From positions 62,001 to 126,000 of the forward strand of contig NZ_AQQY01000005.1 in assembly GCF_000671395.1 (NCBI RefSeq): a stretch of 64,000 nt of DNA, given 5' to 3'. The notes beneath the pieces are model-generated. The model ran no database searches. It was given only the letters and a program-made list of their open reading frames with translations, and was not told the origin of the DNA. The position numbers and the translations under genes were made by a program. This DNA is from Actibacterium atlanticum (GTDB lineage: Bacteria; Pseudomonadota; Alphaproteobacteria; Rhodobacterales; Rhodobacteraceae). Position 1 is the stretch's first letter. Every line of letters begins with the position of its first letter. This document shows, piece after piece, positions 17,679 through 26,414 of the stretch.

Positions 17679-19184
17679 ATGAGAATCGGGCGCGTGGCGA
17701 TCAGCGACGGTTCAGCGCGCCGCCCCGCGATGTTCGCGGCCTTCCTGTCGGGGGGGCTGGCGGCTGCCGGGCAAGCGCCGCTGAACCTGTGGCCCCTTGC
17801 CTTGCTTGGATTTGCGGCGCTGTTCTGGCTGGTGCTTCCGGCCCAGACCCCCGGTCGCGCCGCGCGTTTGATGTGGATTGGCGGGGGTGGCTATTTCATG
17901 GCTGCGCTAAGCTGGATCATCGAACCCTTTCTGGTCGACATCGCGCGTCACGGGTGGATGGCACCTTTCGCCATCGTTCTGCTTGGGTTCGGTCTGGCAC
18001 TGTTTTGGGCAGCTGCAGCCTTTGCCGCGGCATGGCTTTTTGCGCCGCGTCGGGCACGATCCATTGCTTTGATCACCACGCTTTGCGCCGCAGAGCTGGC
18101 CCGGACATATGTGCTTACCGGGTTTCCGTGGGCATCAATTGGCCATCTGTGGATCGCCAGCCCGGTATTGCAGCTGGCGGCGCTGGGTGGGCCAAGCTTA
18201 CTGACAGCGCTGGCGCTTTTGGTCGCAATGCTTCCTGTTGCGTTCGGCCTTGTAGGTGGGGTGGCTGCTGCAATGGTTTTGGCCAGCGTTCTGGGCTGGG
18301 GTGTGTTGCTGAATGGGCCGGTCGAATCCATCTCGGACCCGGCCCCCTCCGTTCGATTAATTCAACCCAATGCGGCGCAACATCTGAAATGGGAACGCGA
18401 CCAGATACCGGTGTTTTTCCAGCGCCAGCTTGACCTGACGCAGGCGCCGGGCACACCAGACCTGATCGTTTGGCCGGAAACCTCGGTGGCCTATGCCCTG
18501 CGTAGCGCGGAGCCGTTGTTGCGCGAAATGGCGCGGGCCGGGGCAGGTAAACCGATTGTATTTGGGGTACAGCGGCGCGAAGCGGGGCGGGCCTATAATT
18601 CGGCTGCGGTTATTGATGCAACCGGCACGGTCGTTCAGCGCTATGACAAACATCACCTCGTACCCTTTGGCGAATACATGCCCTTTGCTGACATCTTCGC
18701 CCGCTTCGGGCTGTTCGGTCTGGCTGCGGGGCAGGGCTATGGTTACTCTGCCGGGCCGGGTGCACAGGTGTGGGACCTTGGACCGCTTGGCAAAGTGCTG
18801 CCTCTGATCTGCTATGAAGCAGTCTTCCCCCAAGATCTGCGCGCAGCCCCCGAACGGCCTGACTGGGTGTTACAGATCACCAATGACGCCTGGTTCGGAA
18901 ATTTCTCAGGGCCTTATCAGCATCTGGCCCAGGCCCGTTTGCGCGCGGTGGAGCAGGGCCTGCCGATGCTGCGCAGTGCCAATACCGGCGTCTCGGCGGT
19001 GATCGACGCGCGAGGGCGTGTCACCCATGCCTTGCCTCTGAACACCGCAGGGCAACTGACCGCCCCCATTCCGCCCGCCTTGCCGCCCACCGTCTATGCC
19101 CGCTGGGGAGATTGGCCTGCATTGGTGCTGATCCTTATGGCACTTGCTGCCTGTGTGGCGCGACGAGGACGACTTTCTGATTGA
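17679..19184 (+). CDS. lnt: Apolipoprotein N-acyltransferase Lnt
   Basis: 501 residues with an N-terminal half of about seven membrane helices (to roughly residue 205) and a periplasmic nitrilase domain. The Glu-Lys-Cys triad is visible in VWPETSVAY, YDKHHLVPFGEY and PLICYEAVFP. A final C-terminal helix precedes the Arg-rich tail. Lnt transfers an acyl chain to the N-terminal Cys of apolipoproteins in the inner membrane, so it would finish the lipoprotein encoded at 14740. It starts three bases after the CBS gene stop. Confidence 0.94.
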   Translation: MRIGRVAISDGSARRPAMFAAFLSGGLAAAGQAPLNLWPLALLGFAALFWLVLPAQTPGRAARLMWIGGGGYFMAALSWIIEPFLVDIARHGWMAPFAIVLLGFGLALFWAAAAFAAAWLFAPRRARSIALITTLCAAELARTYVLTGFPWASIGHLWIASPVLQLAALGGPSLLTALALLVAMLPVAFGLVGGVAAAMVLASVLGWGVLLNGPVESISDPAPSVRLIQPNAAQHLKWERDQIPVFFQRQLDLTQAPGTPDLIVWPETSVAYALRSAEPLLREMARAGAGKPIVFGVQRREAGRAYNSAAVIDATGTVVQRYDKHHLVPFGEYMPFADIFARFGLFGLAAGQGYGYSAGPGAQVWDLGPLGKVLPLICYEAVFPQDLRAAPERPDWVLQITNDAWFGNFSGPYQHLAQARLRAVEQGLPMLRSANTGVSAVIDARGRVTHALPLNTAGQLTAPIPPALPPTVYARWGDWPALVLILMALAACVARRGRLSD

Positions 19185-19220
19185 CCCGGGCGCTTGCCCC
19201 GCCTATCGGGGGTGGATTAA

Positions 19221-19268
19221 CCGTCACAACGGCTTCCTGACGTGGCGGGGGTATAATCAATGGAGCAC
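19221..19268 (+). promoter_or_regulatory. SAM/SAH riboswitch controlling metK
   Basis: Stem CCGTCAC (19221-19227) / GTGGCGG (19242-19248) encloses the conserved loop AACGGCTTCCTGAC. Downstream, AATGGAGCA (19259-19267) contains the Shine-Dalgarno sequence and pairs back to the loop as a pseudoknot. The metK ATG is at 19274, so ligand binding would hide the ribosome site. The loop and the 3' GGAGCA closely match the known Rhodobacterales SAM/SAH aptamer, which is almost always found before metK. Confidence 0.9.
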
Positions 19269-19273
19269 TTCTC

Positions 19274-20455
19274 ATGAGCCGTAAGAATTATGTATTCACC
19301 TCCGAGTCGGTCTCGGAAGGGCACCCCGATAAGGTCTGTGACCGTATCTCGGATGCTGTGCTTGACGCGTTTTTGTCTGTCGAGCCTGAAGCCCGCGTCG
19401 CCTGCGAGACCTTCGCCACAACCAACCGTGTTGTTGTGGGCGGCGAAGTGGGGCTGAGCGACGCTGACAAGCTGGTCGAAATGAAGGACAGTGTCGACAG
19501 TATCGTGCGCGACTGCATTCGCGACATTGGCTATGAGCAGGACAAGTTCCATTGGCGTGACGTCGAAGTCACCAACCTTTTGCATGAACAGTCGGCCCAT
19601 ATCGCGCAAGGCGTGGACGAAGCCGAGGGCAAAGACGAAGGTGCCGGTGATCAGGGTATCATGTTTGGCTATGCCACCAATGAAACCCCTCAGATGATGC
19701 CGGCCCCGATCCTGTATGCCCATGGCATTCTGGAACGTTTGGCCGAAGTGCGTAAATCGGGCGCGGAACCGGCGCTTGGCCCCGATGCCAAGTCGCAGCT
19801 TTCGGTGCGGTACGCCGATGGCAAACCGGTCGAGGTTACCTCGATTGTGTTATCGACCCAGCACATGGACGAGGCTTTGAGCAGCGCAGATGTGCGCGAC
19901 ATCATTGAGCCCTACATTACCGAAACCCTGCCTGATGGCTGGTTGACCGGCAACACCGTGTGGCACGTCAACCCGACCGGTAAGTTCGTGATCGGCGGCC
20001 CCGATGGCGATGCGGGCCTGACAGGGCGCAAGATCATTGTCGACACCTATGGCGGCGCCGCGCCCCACGGCGGTGGTGCATTCTCCGGCAAAGACCCCAC
20101 CAAGGTGGACCGCTCGGCGGCTTATGCCGCGCGCTATCTGGCCAAGAACGTGATTGCTGCCGGGATGGCGGATCGCTGCACTGTGCAGCTGTCCTATGCG
20201 ATTGGCATCGCCGAGCCGCAGTCGATCTATGTCGACACCATGGGCACCGGTCAGGTGGATGACGCCGCGATTGAGGCCGCCATTGGCAAGGTCATGGACC
20301 TGACCCCGCGCGGTATTCGGACACATCTGGGCATGAACCGCCCGATCTATCAACGCACGGCGGCCTATGGCCACTTTGGCCGCGACCCGCAGGCCGATGG
20401 CGGCTTTAGCTGGGAGCGTACCGATCTGGCGGACGCGTTGAAAAACGCGGTGTAA
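19274..20455 (+). CDS. metK: S-adenosylmethionine synthetase MetK
   Basis: 393 residues. Signatures in order: [19 protein letters not shown], the conserved [12 protein letters not shown], and the glycine-rich [16 protein letters not shown] region. It makes S-adenosylmethionine from methionine and ATP. The SAM/SAH riboswitch just upstream indicates feedback repression of translation by the product. A strong terminator follows 22 bases after the stop. Confidence 0.97.
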   Translation: MSRKNYVFTSESVSEGHPDKVCDRISDAVLDAFLSVEPEARVACETFATTNRVVVGGEVGLSDADKLVEMKDSVDSIVRDCIRDIGYEQDKFHWRDVEVTNLLHEQSAHIAQGVDEAEGKDEGAGDQGIMFGYATNETPQMMPAPILYAHGILERLAEVRKSGAEPALGPDAKSQLSVRYADGKPVEVTSIVLSTQHMDEALSSADVRDIIEPYITETLPDGWLTGNTVWHVNPTGKFVIGGPDGDAGLTGRKIIVDTYGGAAPHGGGAFSGKDPTKVDRSAAYAARYLAKNVIAAGMADRCTVQLSYAIGIAEPQSIYVDTMGTGQVDDAAIEAAIGKVMDLTPRGIRTHLGMNRPIYQRTAAYGHFGRDPQADGGFSWERTDLADALKNAV

Positions 20456-20476
20456 AGATCAATCCACCCCTTTTCA

Positions 20477-20507
20477 GCGCGTCCCATTTGGGGCGCGCCT
20501 CTTTTTT
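20477..20507 (+). terminator. Rho-independent terminator after metK
   Basis: Stem GCGCGTCCC / GGGGCGCGC with one G-T pair, a short ATTT loop and a CTTTTTT tail. Confidence 0.88.
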
Positions 20508-20534
20508 CGATCACTAGATTGCATGCTGCATAGC

Positions 20535-20816
20535 TTAGGCCAGTAGCAGGATTTCGCTTTGGCCTGACCCACGGCGCAGAGCGTGGATTTCTGCGAATTC
20601 AGGATCGTTGATCCAGCCCAGAGCAGCTTCTTTGTCAGGGAAAGACAAGATCACCGCACGGCTGGGAACAGGGGCGTCGCCTTCGATGCGGATGGCTTCG
20701 CCAGACATGGCGATCGGCTGGCCACCGTATTTCGACAGGGCCGGCCCGGCCTTGGCGCCATAGGCGGCGAAGCTTTCAGGGGCGGTGATGGTCAGTTCTA
20801 CGGTTGCATAGATCAT
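20535..20816 (-). CDS. DUF1330-family protein
   Basis: 93 residues with the ferredoxin-like alpha/beta pattern of DUF1330: an N-terminal strand (IYATVELTI), a helix with FAAYGAKAGPAL, the conserved KYGG turn, then SRAVILSFPDKEAALGWIND and a final helix. DUF1330 proteins are small dimeric proteins of unknown role related to stress-responsive barrel folds. It is divergent from a LysR regulator 94 bases away, which may control it. Confidence 0.82.
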   Translation of the reverse strand: MIYATVELTITAPESFAAYGAKAGPALSKYGGQPIAMSGEAIRIEGDAPVPSRAVILSFPDKEAALGWINDPEFAEIHALRRGSGQSEILLLA

Positions 20817-20881
20817 TTGGGGTCTCCTTGCTTGGGTGGGGGCAAACTACGGCGTCCCGAATTGCGCGAAAACGCGTGTGT

Positions 20882-20912
20882 TTGCATGCAATACGTGCGA
20901 AAATGCATGCAT
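20882..20912. promoter_or_regulatory. Twin palindromes at the LysR gene start
   Basis: Two perfect 10-base palindromes, TTGCATGCAA (20882-20891) and ATGCATGCAT (20903-20912), are 21 bases apart, about two helical turns, in the divergent region. The second overlaps the LysR start codon. This geometry fits cooperative binding of a regulator on one DNA face and autorepression of the LysR gene. Confidence 0.5.
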
Positions 20913-21783
20913 GAATTTACATTGGGATGATCTGAAAACCGTGTTGGAGCTTGTCCGGCATGGGTCGCTCGCCAGTGCAGGGGCGCAGTTGGGGGTGAAT
21001 TATACCACCGTCGCGCGCCGTGTGGCGCGGGCGGAGGCTGCGCTGGGGGAAGTCTTGTTTGAACGGCTGGCCGATGGCTATCAGCCGACCGAAGCAGCGC
21101 TTTTGGTCGCCCGCCACGCTGGCGAGATGCAGCAAAGCGAAGACACCCTGCTGCGGCACTTGGCAGGACGCGATGAACGCCTGTCTGGTCCGTTGACCCT
21201 GACCGCACCGCAGTTGCTGATTGCGCATGTGCTGGCGCCCGCGCTTCAGACCTTTGCAGAGGCGCATCCAAATGTCGATCTGCGGGTCAAGGCAACCAAC
21301 GATTTGTTGGACCTGACCCGGCGCGAGGCCGATCTGGGCGTGCGCGTCAGTCGCGATCCGGGGGATACGCTGACGGGGCTGCGGCTGGCCGCGCAAGACA
21401 GTGCCAGTTTTGCCAGCGCGGATTGGGCGGCGCGGATTGCCGAGGACCCGACCGCGCCCATTGACTGGATCGTTTATGAGGCCCACGCGACCTTGCCCAA
21501 ACATGTGTTGCAGACCTCGCCCAGCAGTCGGATCAGGTATCGGTTCGATGATATGATTGCCTTGGCTGGTGCGGCGCAGGCAGGCTTGGGCGTGGTGCGG
21601 ATGCCGATGTTTCTGGGCCGGTCCTTAGACGGGCTTGTACAGGTGCCGCTGTTGCCGCCTACACCGTACATGGATATCTGGCTGGTGGGGCACCCCGACG
21701 TCTGGCCCTCGGCCAAGGTGACGGCGTTGCGTCAGGCGATCCGGGCCGACCTGAAAGCACGCCGCGCCCTGTTCGTGGCCTAG
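20911..21783 (+). CDS. LysR-family transcriptional regulator
   Basis: 290 residues from ATG 20911; upstream in-frame codons to 20836 read as Cys-rich non-protein. The N-terminal winged helix (WDDLKTVLELVRHGSLASAG, then TTVARRVARAEAALGEVLFER) is typical LysR. The effector domain follows from about residue 90. The proteins usually act as tetramers. Its divergent neighbour is the DUF1330 gene. The effector is not known. Confidence 0.9.
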   Translation: MNLHWDDLKTVLELVRHGSLASAGAQLGVNYTTVARRVARAEAALGEVLFERLADGYQPTEAALLVARHAGEMQQSEDTLLRHLAGRDERLSGPLTLTAPQLLIAHVLAPALQTFAEAHPNVDLRVKATNDLLDLTRREADLGVRVSRDPGDTLTGLRLAAQDSASFASADWAARIAEDPTAPIDWIVYEAHATLPKHVLQTSPSSRIRYRFDDMIALAGAAQAGLGVVRMPMFLGRSLDGLVQVPLLPPTPYMDIWLVGHPDVWPSAKVTALRQAIRADLKARRALFVA

Positions 21784-21825
21784 GCCCCGTTGCCGCGCGG
21801 GCCAAGGCTTGTTAAACGCGCGGCC

Positions 21826-22539
21826 ATGACCAGCTCGAACAAACATCCCGGCGCGCCGTGGCGCAATTTCTATGGCCGTATTCATGGCAAGACCCTGCGC
21901 GACAATCACAAGTCGTATCTTGAGACGGATCTGACCGCGCTGTCACCGGGCGCTGTCGGCTGGGAGGAAAACCCCGAGCGCAACCCGATTGATCTGGACG
22001 GGCTGTTTGGCGGCAAGGATGTCTGGCTGGAGATCGGCTTTGGTGGCGGCGAACATATGGTGCATCAGGCGAGCCAGAACCCCAATGTCGGCATTATTGG
22101 GTGCGAGCCGTTCATCAATGGTGTGGCGATGCTGTTGGGCAAAATCCGCGAGGCAGGGGTCGAGAATGTCGCTGTACATCCGGGCGATGTGCGCGACATG
22201 TTTGATGTGCTGCCGGATGAGAGTATTTCCAAGGCGTTTTTGTTGTACCCGGACCCCTGGCCCAAAAAGCGTCATCACCGGCGTCGGTTCGTGACACCCG
22301 AGTATCTGGAGCCTTTGCACCGCGCGTTAAAGCCGGGCGCGATTTTCCGCGTGGCGACGGATATTCCTGATTATGTGCGCCAGACGATGGAACAGGTGCC
22401 GAAGCACGGGTTTGAGTGGTTGGCCGAGCGCCCCGACGATTGGCGCACGCCATGGGGCGATTGGTATTCGACCCGTTATGAGCAAAAAGCCCTGCGCGAA
22501 GGGCGGGTGCCCCATTATCTGACATTCCGCAAGGTTTGA
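21826..22539 (+). CDS. trmB: tRNA (guanine-N7-)-methyltransferase TrmB
   Basis: 237 residues from ATG 21826. Signatures are the SAM-binding LEIGFGGGEHMVH, CEPFINGVA and the TrmB-specific YPDPWPKKRHHRRRFV. The C-terminal part has the Thr/Arg guanine-binding stretch WYSTRYEQKAL. It methylates G46 in the tRNA variable loop. It has no other translation gene beside it. Confidence 0.95.
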   Translation: MTSSNKHPGAPWRNFYGRIHGKTLRDNHKSYLETDLTALSPGAVGWEENPERNPIDLDGLFGGKDVWLEIGFGGGEHMVHQASQNPNVGIIGCEPFINGVAMLLGKIREAGVENVAVHPGDVRDMFDVLPDESISKAFLLYPDPWPKKRHHRRRFVTPEYLEPLHRALKPGAIFRVATDIPDYVRQTMEQVPKHGFEWLAERPDDWRTPWGDWYSTRYEQKALREGRVPHYLTFRKV

Positions 22540-22554
22540 TCGTTTGCCAAGCGG

Positions 22555-22611
22555 TGCGCGCGATGCGCGCAAGAGACGTCTCGGGGCTGTCTGCCCCTCG
22601 GGTGGGGGCAG
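22555..22611. repeat. Structured intergenic element, copy B
   Basis: TGCGCGC-GAT-GCGCGCA hairpin (22555-22571), the core GCGCGCAAGAGACGTCTC (22565-22582) with the palindrome GAGACGTCTC, then CTGCCCC-TCGGGTG-GGGGCAG hairpin (22591-22611). The core and the hairpin-dyad-hairpin order match copy A at 8346-8393. It lies between trmB and aroA. Confidence 0.5.
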
Positions 22612-22694
22612 ATTGAGGTGTCGCGCAGAATTGCAGTGGACGCTTGCGGCGCCATGGGTTAGGGCAAACACCGCAAGATACAGGGGAGTTGTGC

Positions 22695-24044
22695 ATGTCT
22701 AGCCATGGTGATCCGATCCCGATGACCGCTCGTAAATCCGGCCCTTTAAAGGGCGAGGCGCAGGTGCCCGGCGATAAGTCTATCTCGCACCGGTCACTGA
22801 TCCTGGGAGCGATGGCGGTGGGCGAGACCAAGATCACCGGTTTGCTGGAAGGTCAGGATGTGCTGGATACCGCCAAAGCGATGCGGGCTTTTGGTGCTGA
22901 AGTCACCCATCACGGCCCCGGAGAGTGGACCGTGCATGGCGTGGGCGTTGGCGGTTTTGCCGAGCCTGAGGATGTGATTGATTGCGGCAACTCGGGCACG
23001 GGCGTCAGGCTGATTATGGGGGCCATGTCGACCTGCCCGATCAGTGCCACGTTCACTGGCGATGCCTCGTTGCGATCACGCCCGATGAAGCGGATCACCG
23101 ATCCGATTGCCGCGTTTGGCGCAAAATCCTATGGCCGCGATGGTGGGCGTTTGCCGATGACCATCGTTGGCGCGGCAGAGCCCGTACCGGCGCGTTATGT
23201 TGTGCCCATGCCCTCGGCACAGGTGAAATCGGCGGCTTTGCTGGCCGGGTTGAACGCGCCGGGCGAAACCGTGGTGATCGAGAAAGAAGCCACGCGCGAT
23301 CATACTGAACGGATGTTGGCCGGGTTTGGCGCGCAAGTGAAGGTGGAAGACACCGATGAAGGCCGCGTGATCACCTTGACCGGACAGCCTGAATTGCAGC
23401 CCCAGACCATCGTCGTGCCGCGTGACCCCTCCAGCGCCGCCTTCCCGGTGTGCGCGGCGTTGATCGTCGAAGGCTCGGACGTTTTGGTGCCGGGCATTGG
23501 CCTGAACCCGACCCGCGCAGGTCTGTTCACCACCTTACAGGAAATGGGCGCCGAGCTGGTGTTTGAAAACATGCGCGAAGAGGGCGGCGAGCCTGTCGCC
23601 GATCTGCGCGCCAGGTTCTCGGACAACATGCAGGGGATTGAGGTGCCGCCCGAACGCGCGCCTTCGATGATTGATGAATACCCGATCCTGTCGGTTGTGG
23701 CGGCCTTTGCCCATGGCAAAACTGTCATGCGCGGCGTCAAAGAGTTGCGCGTCAAGGAATCTGACCGGATTGACGCGATGGCGCGCGGGCTGGAAGCCTG
23801 TGGCGTGACCATTGAAGAAGACGAAGACACGCTGATCGTGCATGGGATGGGGCCGGGTGGTGTTCCCGGTGGGGCCACAGCCGAGGCCCGGTTGGACCAC
23901 CGTATTGCCATGTCCTTTCTGTGCGGCGGTATGGCATCGCAACAGCCGATCTCGGTCGATGATGCGGGGCCGATTGCGACCTCTTTCCCGGTGTTTGAAC
24001 CATTAATGGAGAGTCTGGGCGCGCAGCTGGTACGCTCGGAATGA
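22695..24044 (+). CDS. aroA: 3-phosphoshikimate 1-carboxyvinyltransferase (EPSP synthase) AroA
   Basis: 449 residues from ATG 22695, preceded by CAGGGGAG. Signatures: [17 protein letters not shown] at the N-terminus, [24 protein letters not shown] and [17 protein letters not shown]. The sequence around residues 95-105 (GNSGTGVRL) has the Gly and Ala-free context of class II-like alphaproteobacterial enzymes. It joins shikimate-3-phosphate and PEP in aromatic amino-acid synthesis. Its stop overlaps the GFA gene by four bases. Confidence 0.96.
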   Translation: MSSHGDPIPMTARKSGPLKGEAQVPGDKSISHRSLILGAMAVGETKITGLLEGQDVLDTAKAMRAFGAEVTHHGPGEWTVHGVGVGGFAEPEDVIDCGNSGTGVRLIMGAMSTCPISATFTGDASLRSRPMKRITDPIAAFGAKSYGRDGGRLPMTIVGAAEPVPARYVVPMPSAQVKSAALLAGLNAPGETVVIEKEATRDHTERMLAGFGAQVKVEDTDEGRVITLTGQPELQPQTIVVPRDPSSAAFPVCAALIVEGSDVLVPGIGLNPTRAGLFTTLQEMGAELVFENMREEGGEPVADLRARFSDNMQGIEVPPERAPSMIDEYPILSVVAAFAHGKTVMRGVKELRVKESDRIDAMARGLEACGVTIEEDEDTLIVHGMGPGGVPGGATAEARLDHRIAMSFLCGGMASQQPISVDDAGPIATSFPVFEPLMESLGAQLVRSE

Positions 24045-24442
24045 GCTTCAATGGCAGCTGCCTGTGTGGCGCGCTGCGCTACACGGTTGATCAGCCGCTT
24101 GGGCCGGTCACTGCCTGCCATTGCACCCAATGCCGCAAGATCAGCGGTCATTATGTGGCTGCGGCGCCTGCAGATTGGGAAAATGTCACCGTCGAAGGGG
24201 AGCTGAAATGGTTCGAGAGCTCGCCTCAGGCGCGGCGCGGCTTTTGCCCCAATTGCGGATCGTACCTGTTTTGGGAAGAGTATGACGGTAAGGTTTATAT
24301 CATGGCAGGCACGCTGGATGGCGACACCGGCCTGACCATGGACGGGCATATCTTTTACGCCGACAAAGGCGACTATTACCGCGCCGGGCAGGCGTTGCCA
24401 TGTTGGGCGCAAGATCGCGGCGACAAGGAGATCGAACCATGA
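24041..24442 (+). CDS. GFA-family zinc protein (CENP-V/GFA fold)
   Basis: 133 residues with the GFA cysteine pattern: [10 protein letters not shown], then [11 protein letters not shown] and [11 protein letters not shown]. These bind structural and exchangeable zinc ions. The name comes from a glutathione-dependent formaldehyde-activating enzyme, but most members have no shown activity. It overlaps aroA by four bases and cmk by four bases, so it sits inside the aroA-cmk operon as a coupled insertion. Confidence 0.87.
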   Translation: MSFNGSCLCGALRYTVDQPLGPVTACHCTQCRKISGHYVAAAPADWENVTVEGELKWFESSPQARRGFCPNCGSYLFWEEYDGKVYIMAGTLDGDTGLTMDGHIFYADKGDYYRAGQALPCWAQDRGDKEIEP

Positions 24443-25056
24443 GCTTCACCGTAGCAATCGACGGACCTGCGGCTGCAGGCAAGGGCACGATCTCGAAGGC
24501 TGTGGCGGCGCATTTTGGGTTTGCGCATCTTGATACCGGCTTGCTGTATCGCGCCGTTGGAGCGCAGACATTGGATGGGCTCGACGCCATCAAGGCCGCC
24601 AAATCGCTGACACCAGAAGCGCTTGCACGCAGTGATCTGCGCACGCCTGCCGTTGCGCAGGCGGCTTCCAAAGTGGCGGTAGTTGCCGAGGTTCGTGCGG
24701 CGCTAGTCGATTTCCAGCGTGCCTTCGCCCGGCGTGCGGGCGGTGCGGTTTTGGATGGGCGCGACATTGGCACGGTGATCTGCCCCGACGCCGAGGCAAA
24801 GCTTTTCATCACGGCCAGCGCCGAAGTCCGCGCCGAACGTCGTTATTTGGAGCTGGCGGACAAAGGGCAGGACGTCACCCGCGCGCAAGTTCTGAAAGAT
24901 GTGAAAGAACGCGATGCACGTGATGCTGAACGTGCGACAGCGCCGATGAAAGCGGCAGATGACGCGGTAGTTCTGGATACATCCACCCTTAGTATCAATG
25001 ATGCAGTGGCCCAGGCGTTGGCATTGATCGAGCAGCGCAAAGACGACCGGGCATAG
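24439..25056 (+). CDS. cmk: Cytidylate kinase Cmk
   Basis: 205 residues from ATG 24439, overlapping the GFA stop (ATGA). The P-loop is [14 protein letters not shown], followed by [12 protein letters not shown] and [15 protein letters not shown]. It phosphorylates CMP and dCMP to the diphosphates. aroA-cmk-rpsA is a widely conserved bacterial gene order; here two extra genes separate cmk and rpsA. Confidence 0.95.
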   Translation: MSFTVAIDGPAAAGKGTISKAVAAHFGFAHLDTGLLYRAVGAQTLDGLDAIKAAKSLTPEALARSDLRTPAVAQAASKVAVVAEVRAALVDFQRAFARRAGGAVLDGRDIGTVICPDAEAKLFITASAEVRAERRYLELADKGQDVTRAQVLKDVKERDARDAERATAPMKAADDAVVLDTSTLSINDAVAQALALIEQRKDDRA

Positions 25057-25149
25057 CCCCAAACCCCGTCGCATTCCCCGATGTGCTCAAATTCGTTATG
25101 ATCGCGGCGCGGATCGGTTAGGGTTCCCTTCACACAAGAGGAGGAAACC

Positions 25150-25833
25150 GTGACTGACATTTTTCCATATCAATTTTCTCAGCTGAAGGTAGATGAAGAC
25201 TATCCCAAAAACATCGTGGATAACTGGGGTGGTTGGCCCGAGAGTTGGCTGATCGAACCAGGCGTGACGCGGCTGGATGCCGCGCTGCATCACCCAAATG
25301 GCAAGTTCTACTTTTTCAGAGGTTCTGAATATTGCCGCTACGATCCAAAGCGCCGCACGATGGATGACGATTATCCGCGCAATATCGTGGATGTATGGAC
25401 TGGCTGGCCAAGCTCCTGGATTAACGACGATGGCGAAACCCGTGTGGACGCGGCGTTTTACAGCGGTTCCAAGCGCAAGGTCTATTTCTTCAAGGGCGAT
25501 GAATACATTCGCTACGCCCCGGGTGTCGGCGTGGATGATGACTACCCCAAGATCACCGCGAACGAGTTTAACGGTTGGCATTTGATGAATGTCGGAAGCG
25601 CGAAATGTGCCGTGTCTACTGGGTCCCGCGACGTGGTTTTCATGGGGCAGGGCCGATGGGCGGGCTACAGGATGGGCCACGGAAACGATGGCGGTGGCAT
25701 CATGCCGCAATCCCCCGATGGCTGGCCAACCGGGACGCAATGGGACAACCCGGATGCAGGCCTGGATTCCACGAAATGGGGGCGCTGCTATATCTTTAAG
25801 GGGTCACAATACCTTAGGCTTTCCCAAGACTAA
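25150..25833 (+). CDS. Hemopexin-repeat protein
   Basis: 227 residues from GTG 25150 after GAGGAGGAAA. At least two clear hemopexin-like blades appear. Each has the pattern DDYPxNIVDxWxGWPxSW, followed by xxDAAxxxxxGKxYFFxGxEYxRYD. A third, more divergent blade starts near residue 130 and the last is marked by RCYIFKGSQYLRL at the C-terminus. Four blades make a small beta-propeller. There is no signal peptide, so it should be cytoplasmic. Hemopexin-like proteins are scattered in bacteria and may bind metals, haem or partners. It is on the same strand between cmk and DUF6525. Confidence 0.82.
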   Translation: MTDIFPYQFSQLKVDEDYPKNIVDNWGGWPESWLIEPGVTRLDAALHHPNGKFYFFRGSEYCRYDPKRRTMDDDYPRNIVDVWTGWPSSWINDDGETRVDAAFYSGSKRKVYFFKGDEYIRYAPGVGVDDDYPKITANEFNGWHLMNVGSAKCAVSTGSRDVVFMGQGRWAGYRMGHGNDGGGIMPQSPDGWPTGTQWDNPDAGLDSTKWGRCYIFKGSQYLRLSQD

Positions 25834-25930
25834 ACTTAGGTGCGCAGAAGCCGGCCAGAGGAAGACTCAAGGTATCCTTTGGCCGGTGCCCGATGCAGCT
25901 TGGCAATGGCTTGCAAAATCCGCGACCCCG

Positions 25931-25957
25931 TGATGTTATGGTATAACATAACATTAC
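25931..25957. promoter_or_regulatory. Candidate Zur box upstream of the DUF6525 gene
   Basis: Perfect inverted repeat ATGTTATG-N6-CATAACAT (25933-25940 / 25947-25954) in an AT-rich island, ending eight bases before the ATG at 25965. It resembles the proteobacterial Zur operator core TGTTATA-TATAACA. A possible promoter overlaps it: TTGCAA (25911-25916), 17 bases, TGTTAT (25934-25939), so binding would block transcription. Confidence 0.55.
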
Positions 25958-25964
25958 AGCTGGC

Positions 25965-26216
25965 ATGACGATCCGAAACCTTTCCTCCCAACTGCGCCGC
26001 CGTCGCTCCGTGAACCCGATGCGAGAGTACGACGCCTTGCCGCCCGAACTGCGCCAATGGCTGTCGCAGGCGCGTTTGCCATGGTCGGCCCGTTCTGCCC
26101 GGCGCATTTGGAACAAAGCTGTGCAGGACGGCGGGGCCGAGGCGGCCCTGGCCCGTCTGGAGGCCGCAGAAATCGCCACATTGCGCCGCGATGACCCATT
26201 GGGCTTGCCCAGATAG
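25965..26216 (+). CDS. DUF6525-family small protein
   Basis: 83 residues, basic and helical. The N-terminus is NLSSQLRRRRSVNPMREYD, followed by LPPELRQWLSQARLPWSARSARRIWNK split by short turns, the pattern I associate with the alphaproteobacterial DUF6525 family. No enzymatic motif. It could be a nucleic-acid-binding or adaptor protein. Its start lies eight bases from a Zur-like inverted repeat, so it may be zinc-regulated; this is inference. Confidence 0.7.
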   Translation: MTIRNLSSQLRRRRSVNPMREYDALPPELRQWLSQARLPWSARSARRIWNKAVQDGGAEAALARLEAAEIATLRRDDPLGLPR

Positions 26217-26233
26217 GCGATTCCCTCTATAGA
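26205..26233 (+). promoter_or_regulatory. Candidate sigma-70 promoter for rpsA
   Basis: TTGCCC (26205-26210), a 17-base spacer and TATAGA (26228-26233). It overlaps the end of the DUF6525 gene and would give a leader of about 175 bases before rpsA. Confidence 0.5.
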
Positions 26234-26257
26234 ACGCGCGTCGACAAGGCGAACAAC

Positions 26258-26313
26258 GCCATAAAAACAAGAGACGAGCAGGGTCGGAACCTCCGGCCCT
26301 CTTTGTTTATGGC
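26258..26313 (+). other. Long hairpin in the rpsA leader
   Basis: Inner stem GGGTCGG (26281-26287) / CCGGCCC (26293-26299) around AACCT, extended by nearly complementary outer arms GCCATAAAAACAAGAG (26258-26273) and CTCTTTGTTTATGGC (26299-26313). It could be a structured leader for S1 autoregulation or a terminator of the upstream gene. Confidence 0.5.
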
Positions 26314-26414
26314 ACGTCTGACCAATTCGTTCCGCCCAAGGCGGACACCAACCAAGACCGGCGGAGACAACCGCTCGGCCAGATAAAACGTTTGAAAAAG
26401 GAACCTGAGACCAC

